Positions 34,047 through 42,460 of a DNA stretch of 64,000 nucleotides are shown here, in pieces (position 1 is the stretch's first letter; each line of letters begins with the position of its first letter). Below the pieces are notes generated by a model. The model had not been told where the DNA came from, made no database searches, and was given only the letters and a program-made list of their open reading frames with translations. A program made the position numbers and the translations under genes. This DNA comes from Sphingomonas colocasiae (GTDB lineage Bacteria; Pseudomonadota; Alphaproteobacteria; Sphingomonadales; Sphingomonadaceae), in the NCBI RefSeq assembly GCF_019880585.1, contig NZ_JAINVV010000003.1, forward strand, positions 186,001 to 250,000, in the 5' to 3' direction.

Positions 34047-34748
34047 ATGTCGACAGAGCCTTCGCTGATCCCGGCCAGAGAGCTGGCGGCGCGCAACACC
34101 GCGCAATTTCCCAACGAAAGCGCGGAATATCGCGCGGCCCGCAATGCTCTGCTCGCCGAGGAGATCGAGCTGCGCCGCCATATCGAGCGGGTCGCCGAAC
34201 AAAGGCGGCGGCTTCCCGCCGGTGGCGAGGTGCCCAGCGATTACCGCTTCGTCGGCGAGGCCGGGCCGGTGACGCTGAGCGACCTGTTCGGGAACAAGGA
34301 TAGCCTGATCATCTACAGCTATATGTTCGGTCCCCAGCGCCAGCGCCCCTGCCCCATGTGCACGTCGTTCATGGCTTCGCTGGAAGGCAAGGTGCCCGAT
34401 ATCGAGCAACGCGTCGCGCTGGCGATGGTGGCGCGCTCGCCGATTGAACGGCTGGTGACCGCCAAGCGGGAACGCGGCTGGAACCAGCTCAAAGTCTATT
34501 CGGACGGCGACGGTGACTTCACGCGCGCCTATGTGAGCGCGGAGGATGCCGACATGCCCGGCTATACCGTCTTCACGCGACGCGACGGCACGATCCGTCA
34601 TTTCTGGAGCGGCGAGATCGGCGGAGACATGGCCGATCCGGGGCAGGATCCTCGCGGCGCCCCCGATCTCGATCCGCTCTGGACCTTGCTCGACACCACC
34701 CCGGAGGGGCGCGGCGGCGACTGGTATCCGAAGCTCGACTATGACTGA
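34047..34748 (+). CDS. DUF899 family thioredoxin-like protein
   Basis: 233 residues. An N-terminal helical region with ELRRHIERVAEQRRRLP is followed by a thioredoxin-like domain; PCPMCTSFMASLEG holds the CxxC-like pair and YTVFTRRDGTIRHFW and GGDWYPKLDYD are typical of DUF899. Members are cytoplasmic, of unknown reaction, and often sit beside SRPBCC or glyoxalase-type proteins, as here. Two ATGs (34044 and 34047) follow AGGAG; the second has the better spacing. It overlaps the SRPBCC gene by eight bases. Confidence 0.88.
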   Translation: MSTEPSLIPARELAARNTAQFPNESAEYRAARNALLAEEIELRRHIERVAEQRRRLPAGGEVPSDYRFVGEAGPVTLSDLFGNKDSLIIYSYMFGPQRQRPCPMCTSFMASLEGKVPDIEQRVALAMVARSPIERLVTAKRERGWNQLKVYSDGDGDFTRAYVSAEDADMPGYTVFTRRDGTIRHFWSGEIGGDMADPGQDPRGAPDLDPLWTLLDTTPEGRGGDWYPKLDYD

Positions 34749-35208
34749 TTTGCAGCGGATCGACCGCGCATCCTGCATCATCCACGCGACGCCCGAGGCG
34801 ATCTGGCGGGCACTTGTCGATCCGGCGGCGCTGACGGTTTGGCGGCCGCCCGCGGGCATGACCGGCCGGTTCGACAACTTCGACGCGCGGGAAGGCGGCA
34901 GCTATCGCATGACGCTGACCTACGACGATGCCGGATCGGCGCATGGCAAGAGTTCGAATGATGCCGACATTGTCGATGGGCGCTTTGTCGAACTCGTGCC
35001 GAATGCGCGCGTCGTCGAACTGGTCATGTTCGAGTCCGATGACGCCGCTTTCGCGGGTACGATGAAGATCACGACCAGCCTGACACGGGTGCCCGGCGGC
35101 ACCGAAGTCGCGATCGCCTGCGAAAATGTACCCGGCGGCATCAGCCCCGAGGATCACGAGGCCGGGATGTGCTCGACGCTCGCCAACCTCGCCGCCTATG
35201 TCGAGTGA
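34741..35208 (+). CDS. SRPBCC/AHSA1 domain protein
   Basis: 155 residues of the START-like helix-grip fold: RASCIIHATPEAIWRALVDP at the N-terminus, FDAREGGSYRMTLTY in the sheet and a long C-terminal helix after GISPEDHEAGM. Such proteins bind small hydrophobic ligands. It is co-translated with the DUF899 gene (eight-base overlap). Its last 13 bases overlap the convergent radical-SAM gene. In other genomes these genes are often controlled by an ArsR-type regulator, but none is encoded nearby. Confidence 0.85.
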   Translation: MTDLQRIDRASCIIHATPEAIWRALVDPAALTVWRPPAGMTGRFDNFDAREGGSYRMTLTYDDAGSAHGKSSNDADIVDGRFVELVPNARVVELVMFESDDAAFAGTMKITTSLTRVPGGTEVAIACENVPGGISPEDHEAGMCSTLANLAAYVE

Positions 35209-36737
35209 AACGGCGCGCCGGTGGCCGGAGCCGGACGCGCACGCCGGGGCACCGAGGATGCCTCCTCCTCATGATCCTGGGTCTCGCCGAAATGATCCTC
35301 GACGGTGCGGCCGTCGTCACGGCGCGCGTCGCGGAACAGGAAACCGATGATCTCGTGGATCCAGACGCGCCGGCCCATCCGGTAATACCAGCGGATCGCG
35401 TGACGGATCTTCGGATCGGGATTCCATATCCATCGCCGCAACGAACGCGGGCGGAGCTGGGCGATCGCCTCGATCGCCTTCACCCACAGGAACAGACGCC
35501 ATGACGGCATCCGCTCCATCGCCAGCACCTGATGCTTGTAATCCCAGCGCGTGCGGTCGGGCTGAACGACGCGGCGATCCTTCGCCTCGCGATAATATGG
35601 TGTCCAGCGATGCGGCGTCACGTACAGCGCCTGAATCTGATCCGGATCATAGGAGATCAACTGGCACAGCCCGCGCCACAGATCGGCGTCGGTCTGGTCG
35701 CTGAACCCCGCGACCCATGTCGCCATCGACAGGATATTGTGTCGGCGGAGCAGCCGGATCGCCTCGCGATCGGTTGAGGTGGCGCCGCCCTTGCGGATCA
35801 GTTTCAGCGTGGCTTCGTCGGTATTCTCCATGCCGAGCAGGAACCGCTCGAAACCCGCTTTCTTGTAGAGATGCAGGATATCGGCGTCGCGCACGATATC
35901 GTCGGCACGGGTCGAGCCGACCAAAGTCACGCTGACATTCTCGGCGATCAGCGCTTCGAGAAAGGCGCGCCAGGCCTTGCGGCCGGCGCTGGGATTCTCG
36001 TCGGCGAAGTTGAACACCTCCACGCCATGCACGCGGTGGAGATAGGCGATCTCCGCCGCCAGCTTCACCGGATCGCGGTGGCGCCAGCGCGTCCAGAAAC
36101 CACGCTGGCCGCAATAGGTGCACAGGTGCGGGCAACCGCGCGAAAACTGGATGACGACGGCGCGCTTGCCGCCCCAATAGCTGTAGCGCGCATGATCGAT
36201 CAGTTCCCAGCCGACCCGATAGGCATCGAGATCGACGATCACCGGCGCGGCCGGGGTCGCGACGGGCACGCCGCCCTTGCGGAAGGCGATGCCCGGGATC
36301 GCGCCCAGCGTTTCGCCCCGTTCCAGCGCACGCATCAGCCGGCGCGCCGTCTCCTCCCCCTCGCCGCGTACCACCGCATGGACATGGGGTTCGTCGCGCA
36401 GCACCTCCCGCCAGAAATAGGTGGGATGGACGCCGCCATAGACGATGCGCGCGGCGGGCAGCGCCCGTGCCACCATCGCCGCGACGCGCGCGATGACGGG
36501 ATGGCCGGACGATGAGCCGGAATGGCCGAACAGCACGGCGTCGGGCGCGAGCCGCGTCACCGCCCTTGCCAGGTCCGCGATCGGCATGGGGCCGAACTCA
36601 CCGTCGATCAGCGTCACGCAATGGCCGTCGTCGATAAGCGGCCCGCCCACGCTCAGCAGCCCGAGAGGCGGGAGCTGTTCGCGCGGAATGCGGCTGCCGA
36701 TCGCGGGATGGGGTACATTGACCAGCACGATACGCAT
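35196..36737 (-). CDS. BchE-like B12-binding radical SAM protein
   Basis: 513 residues. The N-terminal half is a cobalamin-binding-type Rossmann domain (MRIVLVNVPHP, VLFGHSGSSSGHPV, RIVYGGVHPTYFWRE), without the DxHxxG motif. The radical-SAM core follows: RGCPHLCTYCGQ supplies the CxxxCxxC cluster ligands. The overall layout, including VVRGEGEE, AFRKGGVPVATPAAP and YVTPHRWTPYYRE, is close to BchE, the oxygen-independent Mg-protoporphyrin IX monomethyl ester cyclase. No bacteriochlorophyll gene is nearby, so a different substrate is possible. The ATG at 36737 follows GGGAGG. Confidence 0.82.
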   Translation of the reverse strand: MRIVLVNVPHPAIGSRIPREQLPPLGLLSVGGPLIDDGHCVTLIDGEFGPMPIADLARAVTRLAPDAVLFGHSGSSSGHPVIARVAAMVARALPAARIVYGGVHPTYFWREVLRDEPHVHAVVRGEGEETARRLMRALERGETLGAIPGIAFRKGGVPVATPAAPVIVDLDAYRVGWELIDHARYSYWGGKRAVVIQFSRGCPHLCTYCGQRGFWTRWRHRDPVKLAAEIAYLHRVHGVEVFNFADENPSAGRKAWRAFLEALIAENVSVTLVGSTRADDIVRDADILHLYKKAGFERFLLGMENTDEATLKLIRKGGATSTDREAIRLLRRHNILSMATWVAGFSDQTDADLWRGLCQLISYDPDQIQALYVTPHRWTPYYREAKDRRVVQPDRTRWDYKHQVLAMERMPSWRLFLWVKAIEAIAQLRPRSLRRWIWNPDPKIRHAIRWYYRMGRRVWIHEIIGFLFRDARRDDGRTVEDHFGETQDHEEEASSVPRRARPAPATGAPFHST

Positions 36738-36836
36738 TGCCGACCTCCCTGAGCCGCGACGCGACGGGAATGTCAGGTGGTGGTCGAGCGGTGATGTGCG
36801 CGATGTGGAGAGATTGTGCAGGTGCGGGCGTGCTTC

Positions 36837-36935
36837 GTCATTGCGAGCGGAGCGAAGCAATCCAGGGATGCATCAACCGCTGGATTGGTTGGCCTGCGGC
36901 CGCCTTCGGCCCGTCGCTACGCTCCTCGCAATGAC
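36837..36935. repeat. dispersed palindromic repeat (gtcattgcgag type)
   Basis: Eleven-base terminal arms gtcattgcgag (36837-36847) and ctcgcaatgac (36925-36935) enclose a smaller pair aatccag (36859-36865) and ctggatt (36880-36886) and a gcggccgccttcggccc-type hairpin. This is the widespread cattgcgagcgnagcgaagcaatcc element of alphaproteobacteria. It lies between the divergent-side start of the BchE-like gene and the end of the S9 peptidase gene. Confidence 0.7.
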
Positions 36936-36990
36936 AATGAGCTGGAGAGGCGAACGATAAGACGCTTGCACTCGTGCTCGTTCGAGCCCG

Positions 36991-39546
36991 TCACTTCTTC
37001 CCCTTCGCCACGATCAGTTCGTCGAGCATGAACTCGCCGCCTTCGCGATAGAGGTCGGTCAGCGTCTCGAAGGTCAGGTACATGTCGTGCGTCTCATTGG
37101 GGATGACGCGTTCGACCATCTTCACGTCCGGCCGTTTGGCGCGAAGCATGTCCGCCAGCACCATCGACTGGTTGAAATCGACGTTCCGGTCGTCGTCGCC
37201 CGCCGCGATATAGACGGGCGAGGTCCATTTGCCGGCATGGGCCATCGGCGAATGCGGATATCCGCCTTTCAGGAAATCATGCACGCCGGCCATGTCGAAC
37301 CCCACCGCGAACACGTCCGAATTGCGCGCCAGCGCCTGCGCGGTCAGGTAACCGCCCCAGGACAGGCCGTAGATGCCGATCTTGCCCACTTTCAGATCGG
37401 CGCGCGACTTCAGATAGTTCGCGCCGCCCAGCACATCCTTATATTCGCTGGCGCCGGCATCGCCCCAGCCGGGCGCGTTGCGGAAGGCATGGCCGCGCAT
37501 GATACTGCTGCGATATTCGACCGAGAGCACCGCGCAGCCGCGATCCGCGAAATACTGGTTCATCTCGTACAGGTTCGAATAGGCGTCGATATAGTGATAG
37601 CCGAGCAGCATCTGCCGCCGGATGCCGCCATGGACATAGACGACACCGCAGCCGCGCGGTTTGCGTGGCACGAAAAGCTGGCCATGGGCCATCTCGCCAT
37701 CGGTGCCCGGAAAACTCACCGCCTGCGGTTCGACCATCGCTTTCGCGGGATAGCCGGCCGGAATGGCGGGCGACGCCTCCGCCGCGCTCTGGCCGTCAAC
37801 GTCGCGGATCGTCACGCGCGGCGGATCGGCCCAACCGCCATGGACATAGGCCAGCCGCCCTTCCGCCAGTGGCGTCGCGCCCCATTGGCTGGCGGTGCCG
37901 GTCGTGAGCGGCTGGGGGGCGCCACCATCCAGCAACACCGATGACAAGTGCCGGCGGTCGAGATCGCCGATATTGTGGCTGTAGACCAGGCTGCGACCGT
38001 CGTGCGACAGCGCGGCGGATTCGACCTCTCCCTCCCCCGGCGTCAGCAGCACCGCATCGCCGCCGCGTTCGGGGATCGCGTAAAGATGGCGCCAGCCATC
38101 GCGTTCCCAGACAAAGCCGATCCGGCCGCTCCGCGACCAGAAAAGCTGATCGGCGCGAATGCCGGTGTTGGTCGCATCCTGGGTCAGCCCGTAAAAGGCA
38201 GAGCCCATGCCGGGCTGCGCCTGCCACAGCCGGCGCGGCGCCAGATCTTCCCCGCCAGCATCGCCGCTGCTGCTCCAGATCGACCAGGGTTCGGCCGAAA
38301 CATAAGGTCCTTCATAGCCGATGCCGAGAAAGGTCGGCTGCTTGCCCACCACGCGGCGAAAAGCGACATTGGCGCCATCGGGCGACCAGACCGGACCGGC
38401 ATCGACCGCATCGGCGGGTTTCGACACGGTCCGCCGGTCGCGCGTCGTCAGGTCGAACAATTCGATATGGCCGGCACGCTCGAAGACCAGTCGCCGGCCA
38501 TCGGGCGAGAAACGCGGATTGGCGACCGTGCCGGACAACAGCAACTCACCCGTCCCGAGAGCCCCCGTCAACGACGCGCTTACCAGCCCGCGTTCGGCAC
38601 TCCAGACGATGCGTGTGTCGTCGGGAGAGATTTGCGGATCCTCACCCGTTCCCAGAAGCTCGGGCGATGCCCCGCCATAGGTGCGGACACGCCAGATCTG
38701 GCGCGACGGTGCTTGCGTCGTCGATCGGGGATTGGGCACCTCCCCCTTGTTGTTGACCGGACCGCCGCGCACATAGACGAGCACGCCGCCGTCGCGACTG
38801 AGCGCGACGTCCGACAATTCCTGCCCGTCATCGTCGGGATAGACCGCAACCGCGCGTGCCGGTTCGCCGAGACGCTTGAAATAGATCGCGCGTTTGCGGC
38901 CTTCGCGCGCGACATAGGCGATCGAGCGCCCGTCGCCCGAGGCCTGGGGCTGATAGACCAGCGGCGCGCCCAGCACCGCTTCGATCGCGAAGCTGCCGGG
39001 ATGGCGCGACGGCCTGGCGGCCGGCGGTTCCACGCCGGGCCGTGCGACGGTCAGCCGGGCCTCGGCCCGTCCCGCCGCCTTGCGCGTGAACGAGATCTGC
39101 CGGCCATCCACCGACCAGCGCGGATCCAGGTCTCGCGCAAAAGCGGGTTCCAGATACGCGATGCGACGGCTGCGGAAATCGAAGGTCGCGATATAGCTCC
39201 ATTCCGTCTGGCGCGCCGAAACATAACCGCCGGTGACATGGCCGCCGCGCGGATTCTCGAACGCCACCGTCGTGCCGTCGGGTGAGAAGACGGGGTTACG
39301 GACGCCGCCCCGGATGGTGAAGGCGATCCGGGGCGCGCTCCATCCGCCGCTCGCGGCATCGCGCTCGACGAGCCAGAGGCCATTGCGCTCCTCGTTGATC
39401 CAGACCGCGCGGTCCCCGCCCGGCGCGCGCAGCGCATGCGCCGGCACCGCGATGCCGGCGGTCGCCTGATTGCCCGGTGCGGCCTGGGCTGCGGCCGGCG
39501 CGAACAGCAGCGCCGACGCCATGGGCCAAACAAAGCTGCGATGCAT
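36991..39546 (-). CDS. secreted S9-family prolyl oligopeptidase/DPP-like peptidase
   Basis: 851 residues. Signal peptide (MHRSFVWPMASA to AQAAPG), then a long beta-propeller region with repeated WSVDGRQISF/FSPDGRRLVF-type blades (about 45-580), then an alpha/beta hydrolase domain. The serine is in YGLSWGGYL (about residue 732), the aspartate in AAGDDDRNV (about 783) and the histidine in NETHDMY (about 818). This is the dipeptidyl-peptidase IV/acylaminoacyl peptidase type acting on oligopeptides in the periplasm. The ATG at 39546 has GGGGGA upstream; an upstream in-frame ATG gives no signal peptide. Confidence 0.92.
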   Translation of the reverse strand: MHRSFVWPMASALLFAPAAAQAAPGNQATAGIAVPAHALRAPGGDRAVWINEERNGLWLVERDAASGGWSAPRIAFTIRGGVRNPVFSPDGTTVAFENPRGGHVTGGYVSARQTEWSYIATFDFRSRRIAYLEPAFARDLDPRWSVDGRQISFTRKAAGRAEARLTVARPGVEPPAARPSRHPGSFAIEAVLGAPLVYQPQASGDGRSIAYVAREGRKRAIYFKRLGEPARAVAVYPDDDGQELSDVALSRDGGVLVYVRGGPVNNKGEVPNPRSTTQAPSRQIWRVRTYGGASPELLGTGEDPQISPDDTRIVWSAERGLVSASLTGALGTGELLLSGTVANPRFSPDGRRLVFERAGHIELFDLTTRDRRTVSKPADAVDAGPVWSPDGANVAFRRVVGKQPTFLGIGYEGPYVSAEPWSIWSSSGDAGGEDLAPRRLWQAQPGMGSAFYGLTQDATNTGIRADQLFWSRSGRIGFVWERDGWRHLYAIPERGGDAVLLTPGEGEVESAALSHDGRSLVYSHNIGDLDRRHLSSVLLDGGAPQPLTTGTASQWGATPLAEGRLAYVHGGWADPPRVTIRDVDGQSAAEASPAIPAGYPAKAMVEPQAVSFPGTDGEMAHGQLFVPRKPRGCGVVYVHGGIRRQMLLGYHYIDAYSNLYEMNQYFADRGCAVLSVEYRSSIMRGHAFRNAPGWGDAGASEYKDVLGGANYLKSRADLKVGKIGIYGLSWGGYLTAQALARNSDVFAVGFDMAGVHDFLKGGYPHSPMAHAGKWTSPVYIAAGDDDRNVDFNQSMVLADMLRAKRPDVKMVERVIPNETHDMYLTFETLTDLYREGGEFMLDELIVAKGKK

Positions 39547-39636
39547 GAAATCCCCCGCCCTTGCCTTTCGCCCGATTAGGCCCGAGCGGACCTCGGCCGT
39601 CAATGATTTGATGATCGGAGAAATGCCTGCGCGGCC

Positions 39637-40173
39637 TCAGTTTTCGGGTTCGATCCCGAGCCCGACCAGCAGCCGCGACACCATGTTGTAAGAGGCGACC
39701 ACCATCATCAGTTCGAAGGTGGCGGCAGGCTCCGGAAAATGAAGCCGCACCGCATCCATGGTCTCCGCATCGATCCCGACATGGCGGCTGCTCTCACAGG
39801 CCAGTGCAAGCACCGCACGCTCGGCCTCATCGAACACGATGTGGTTCGCGGCCGCCTTCGCCACGTCATCGAGCGCATCGAGTTGCGCCTGGCGGCCGCC
39901 GGCATCCAGAAACGGCCCGCGATGGTGATGGAACTCGTAATCGGCGCCATTGATGCGTGCGACCGCGCAGATCGCCAGTTCGCGATGGCGGGGCGAAATA
40001 GCCGGGCTGGCGCGGACCTGCCCCATCAGCGCATTCCAGCCCGCGGCGATGCCGGGGCTGTGCAACAGCATCCGGTCCAGATTGAGCAATCGCCCGCCGC
40101 GCCTGGCCCGGATCGCCGCCGCGATCGGCTCCGCATCGGCATCATAATCGTCGCGATAGCCTATGCTCGGCAT
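39637..40173 (-). CDS. carboxymuconolactone decarboxylase-family protein
   Basis: 178 residues, all helical, with the CMD/AhpD fold: SPRHRELAICAVARINGADYEFHHHRG matches the family core, followed by DEAERAVLALACES. The AhpD active-site CxxC is not present, so alkylhydroperoxidase activity is unlikely; a decarboxylase-like or unknown role is more probable. The ATG at 40173 follows AGGAGGTG. It is separated from the upstream-oriented small membrane gene by a palindromic repeat element. Confidence 0.82.
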   Translation of the reverse strand: MPSIGYRDDYDADAEPIAAAIRARRGGRLLNLDRMLLHSPGIAAGWNALMGQVRASPAISPRHRELAICAVARINGADYEFHHHRGPFLDAGGRQAQLDALDDVAKAAANHIVFDEAERAVLALACESSRHVGIDAETMDAVRLHFPEPAATFELMMVVASYNMVSRLLVGLGIEPEN

Positions 40174-40278
40174 GACACCTCCTGCGTCGGGTCGACATTC
40201 ACTATGCGCCGCGCGGCGCATAGTTCAATCACCCCTCCCCACATTGTCATATGGTTGCGAAAATATGCGTCGGCGCTT

Positions 40279-40385
40279 GAACATGCTGTGATCCGCCGGA
40301 AGCGGATCGCAGCATGTTCCAGATTTTTTGTTCTGCCGCGATTTTCGAGTCGTTCGATGATTCCATCGAACTGCAAATCGCTCTA
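40279..40385 (-). repeat. AGAGC-type mosaic palindromic element, copy 2
   Basis: Read on the minus strand it starts agagcgattt. The outer pair is gcgattt (40339-40345) with aaatcgc (40375-40381); the inner hairpin gttcgatg (40352-40359) with catcgaac (40364-40371). The linker contains aacaaaaaatc, and a terminal hairpin pairs gaacatgctg (40279-40288) with cagcatgttc (40310-40319) and gatccgc with gcggatc. On the plus strand the terminal hairpin is followed by a run of six Ts. Same layout as 4460-4550 and 48682-48784. Confidence 0.75.
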
Positions 40386-40407
40386 GGTTCTCCGCAGGAG
40401 GGACAGG

Positions 40408-40773
40408 ATGGCTGGTTCCGACGCCCGAGCCGGTTCGACACGCGGCGCGACCATGACGACATGGCTCGCCGCCCTGCTGGCGCTTCCCTTCATCGCGCCC
40501 GACCTCGCCTGGCTCGTCGGCCTTCACCCCGGCCTCTTCGCCTTCCTCGCCTGGGCGGCGCTCTGCGTCGCCGCGGTGCTGCGCGGATGGCTTTTCGGCT
40601 GGGCGATACTCTGCGCGCTTCCGATGATCGTCGTCGCCCCGGACTGGCTTTTCGGGCCGATCGATCCCGGCGATGCCTTTCACCCCTGGGGATCGATCGG
40701 CATGTTCGCGGGCGCCGCGATCGTGATCGCCGCCACCGCCCTTCTAGCGCTGCTGCGCGTCAGGCGGAGCTAA
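40408..40773 (+). CDS. small membrane protein, unknown function
   Basis: 121 residues with about four hydrophobic segments and short loops (GLHPGLFAFLAWAA, RGWLFGWAILCALPM, WGSIGMFAGAAIVIAATALLAL). A charged 15-residue N-terminus precedes the first segment. The ATG has GGAGG upstream at a proper distance. No family recognised. It sits 101 bases before the fecI-like gene, on the same strand, but a Fur-like palindrome lies between them, so it probably does not belong to that operon. Confidence 0.7.
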   Translation: MAGSDARAGSTRGATMTTWLAALLALPFIAPDLAWLVGLHPGLFAFLAWAALCVAAVLRGWLFGWAILCALPMIVVAPDWLFGPIDPGDAFHPWGSIGMFAGAAIVIAATALLALLRVRRS

Positions 40774-40808
40774 CATGGCCTGAAGGCGGGACACGTCTCC
40801 ACAGGGAA

Positions 40809-40825
40809 TTGCTAACGACTCGCAA
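40809..40825 (+). promoter_or_regulatory. Fur-like palindrome upstream of fecI
   Basis: The 17-base sequence TTGCTAACGACTCGCAA differs at three positions from the palindrome TTGCGAATGATTCGCAA that I associate with iron-regulated genes of this bacterial group. It is 50 bases upstream of the sigma-factor start, with extra complementary aatt ends. Assignment to Fur is from motif resemblance and context only. Confidence 0.45.
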
Positions 40826-40874
40826 TTTCGTTACCAGCGCCATGTGATGCTCAACATGGCGACGGCTTTGGCGA

Positions 40875-41384
40875 ATGACTGATCGGGCTGCGGCGCTGGA
40901 TATCGGCGGCGTCTATGCGGCGCATGGACATTGGCTGCAAAGCTGGCTGCGGCGGCGGACGCGCTGTCCGCATCGCGCATCGGATCTGGCGCAGGATACC
41001 TTCTGCAGGATCATCGAGCGGCGCCCCGCCGAGGCGCTCGCCGATCCGCGCCGCTATCTCGCGGTGATCGCGCGACGGCTGCTGATCGACGATGTTCGCC
41101 GCCGCGAGATCGAGCGCGCCTATCTGGACACCCATGCCGAACTGCACGGCGACACAGACGAACTGACGCCGGAGCGTATCGCCGCCGCGACCCAGCTTCT
41201 CGACGGCATCATGCTGCTGCTCGGCGGACTTTCGACGCAGGTGCGCGTCGCGTTCCTGCTGCGCCGCGTGGATGGACTGTCCCATGCGGAGATCGCGGCG
41301 GAACTGGAGATTTCGGAGCGCACGGTGAAGCGCCACATCGCGCGGGCCTATGCCGCCTGCTACGAATTCGCCTATCCCGCCTGA
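40875..41384 (+). CDS. FecI-like ECF sigma factor
   Basis: 169 residues. Region 2 includes HRASDLAQDTFCRII and DPRRYLAVIARRLLIDDVRRREIE; region 4 includes QVRVAFLLRRVDGLSHAEIAAELEISERTVKRHIARAYAACYEF, all typical of the FecI group. It would activate the TonB-receptor gene when the receptor signals ligand through FecR. The gene is followed one base later by fecR, then a receptor with an STN signalling domain, the standard iron-signalling arrangement. A Fur-like palindrome lies upstream. Confidence 0.92.
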   Translation: MTDRAAALDIGGVYAAHGHWLQSWLRRRTRCPHRASDLAQDTFCRIIERRPAEALADPRRYLAVIARRLLIDDVRRREIERAYLDTHAELHGDTDELTPERIAAATQLLDGIMLLLGGLSTQVRVAFLLRRVDGLSHAEIAAELEISERTVKRHIARAYAACYEFAYPA

Positions 41385-41385
41385 C

Positions 41386-42369
41386 ATGCAGCACGCCGCG
41401 ACCGAAAGGCCCAGTGCGGCCGTGATCCGCGAGGCCGCGCGCTGGGCGGCCGAACTGGACGCCGATGCCGTGACCGCCGAACGGCGCGATGCATGCGAGG
41501 CCTGGTGCGCGGAGCATGCCAGCCATCGTCTGGCATTCGATCGCATGCGCGGATTCGACAGCCGGTTCGACGGGCTGGATCCGATCGAGCGCATCGCCCT
41601 CACCCGCGCGGCGGGACAATCCCGGGGAAAAGGGCCGAGGCGGCGGCTGGCCGGCGGACTGCTGGGGCTGGGCGCGATCATCTTGGCGGGCTGGTTCGGC
41701 GCGACCAGCTTCACCGGACGTGCATTCTTCCCCGATCACCGGACCGCGCCGGGCGAACAGCGCAACGTCGCCATGGCCGATGGATCGGCGGTGATGCTCG
41801 ATACCAACAGTGCGATCGACATCGACGAAGCCGGAGCGTCCCGCCATGTCCGGCTGTTCCGGGGACGGATCATGGCGACGGTCGCCGCCGATGCCGCTCG
41901 CCCCTTCCAGGTCGAAACGCGCGACGGCAGCGTGACCGCGCTCGGCACCGCCTTCATCGTCGAGCGCGAGAGCGATCGCACATTGGTGACGGTGGTGGAA
42001 TCGCATGTCCGCGCCTGCCCCGCTTCGCGGGAGACCATGGCCGATTGCATCCGGCTCGCCCCCGGGCAGCGCGCGGCGATAGGCGGGGAACGCGTCATCC
42101 GCCTCGGCGCGGTCGATGCCGACCAGGCCTCCGCCTGGACGCGCGGATGGCTGGAAGCCGATGATCGTCCGCTCGCCGATGTGCTGACCGAACTCAATCG
42201 TTACCGCGCTCGCCCGATCCGGTTCGATGCGCGAGCACTTGCACATATCCGCGTCACCGGCAGCTATCCGCTCGCCGACGCCCCGCGCGCGCTGTCGGCG
42301 ATTGCCGGCACTGCCGGCATCGCGGTGTCGCAAGGGCCCGATGGCGACGTGTTCGTGAGTGCCCGCTGA
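41386..42369 (+). CDS. FecR-like anti-sigma/signal-transducing protein
   Basis: 327 residues. An N-terminal cytoplasmic DUF4880 part (AARWAAELDADAVTAERRDACEAWCAEHASHRLAFDRM) with its conserved tryptophans precedes one membrane segment (about 89-105) and a periplasmic FecR domain (APGEQRNVAMADGSAVMLDTNSAI, GTAFIVERES). The C-terminal DUF4974-like part (DRPLADVLTELNRYRARPI) contacts the receptor's STN domain. The start is one base after the fecI stop. Together with the following receptor gene it forms a complete transmembrane signalling system. Confidence 0.92.
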   Translation: MQHAATERPSAAVIREAARWAAELDADAVTAERRDACEAWCAEHASHRLAFDRMRGFDSRFDGLDPIERIALTRAAGQSRGKGPRRRLAGGLLGLGAIILAGWFGATSFTGRAFFPDHRTAPGEQRNVAMADGSAVMLDTNSAIDIDEAGASRHVRLFRGRIMATVAADAARPFQVETRDGSVTALGTAFIVERESDRTLVTVVESHVRACPASRETMADCIRLAPGQRAAIGGERVIRLGAVDADQASAWTRGWLEADDRPLADVLTELNRYRARPIRFDARALAHIRVTGSYPLADAPRALSAIAGTAGIAVSQGPDGDVFVSAR

Positions 42370-42460
42370 TCTTTTTTCGTCTTTTTGGCCGGCCGCCTGT
42401 CCCCTTTTCCGCGCTCGCCCGTCCCACCTTGCGAACGGGTCTGTTTTCAAGGGGATTTCC

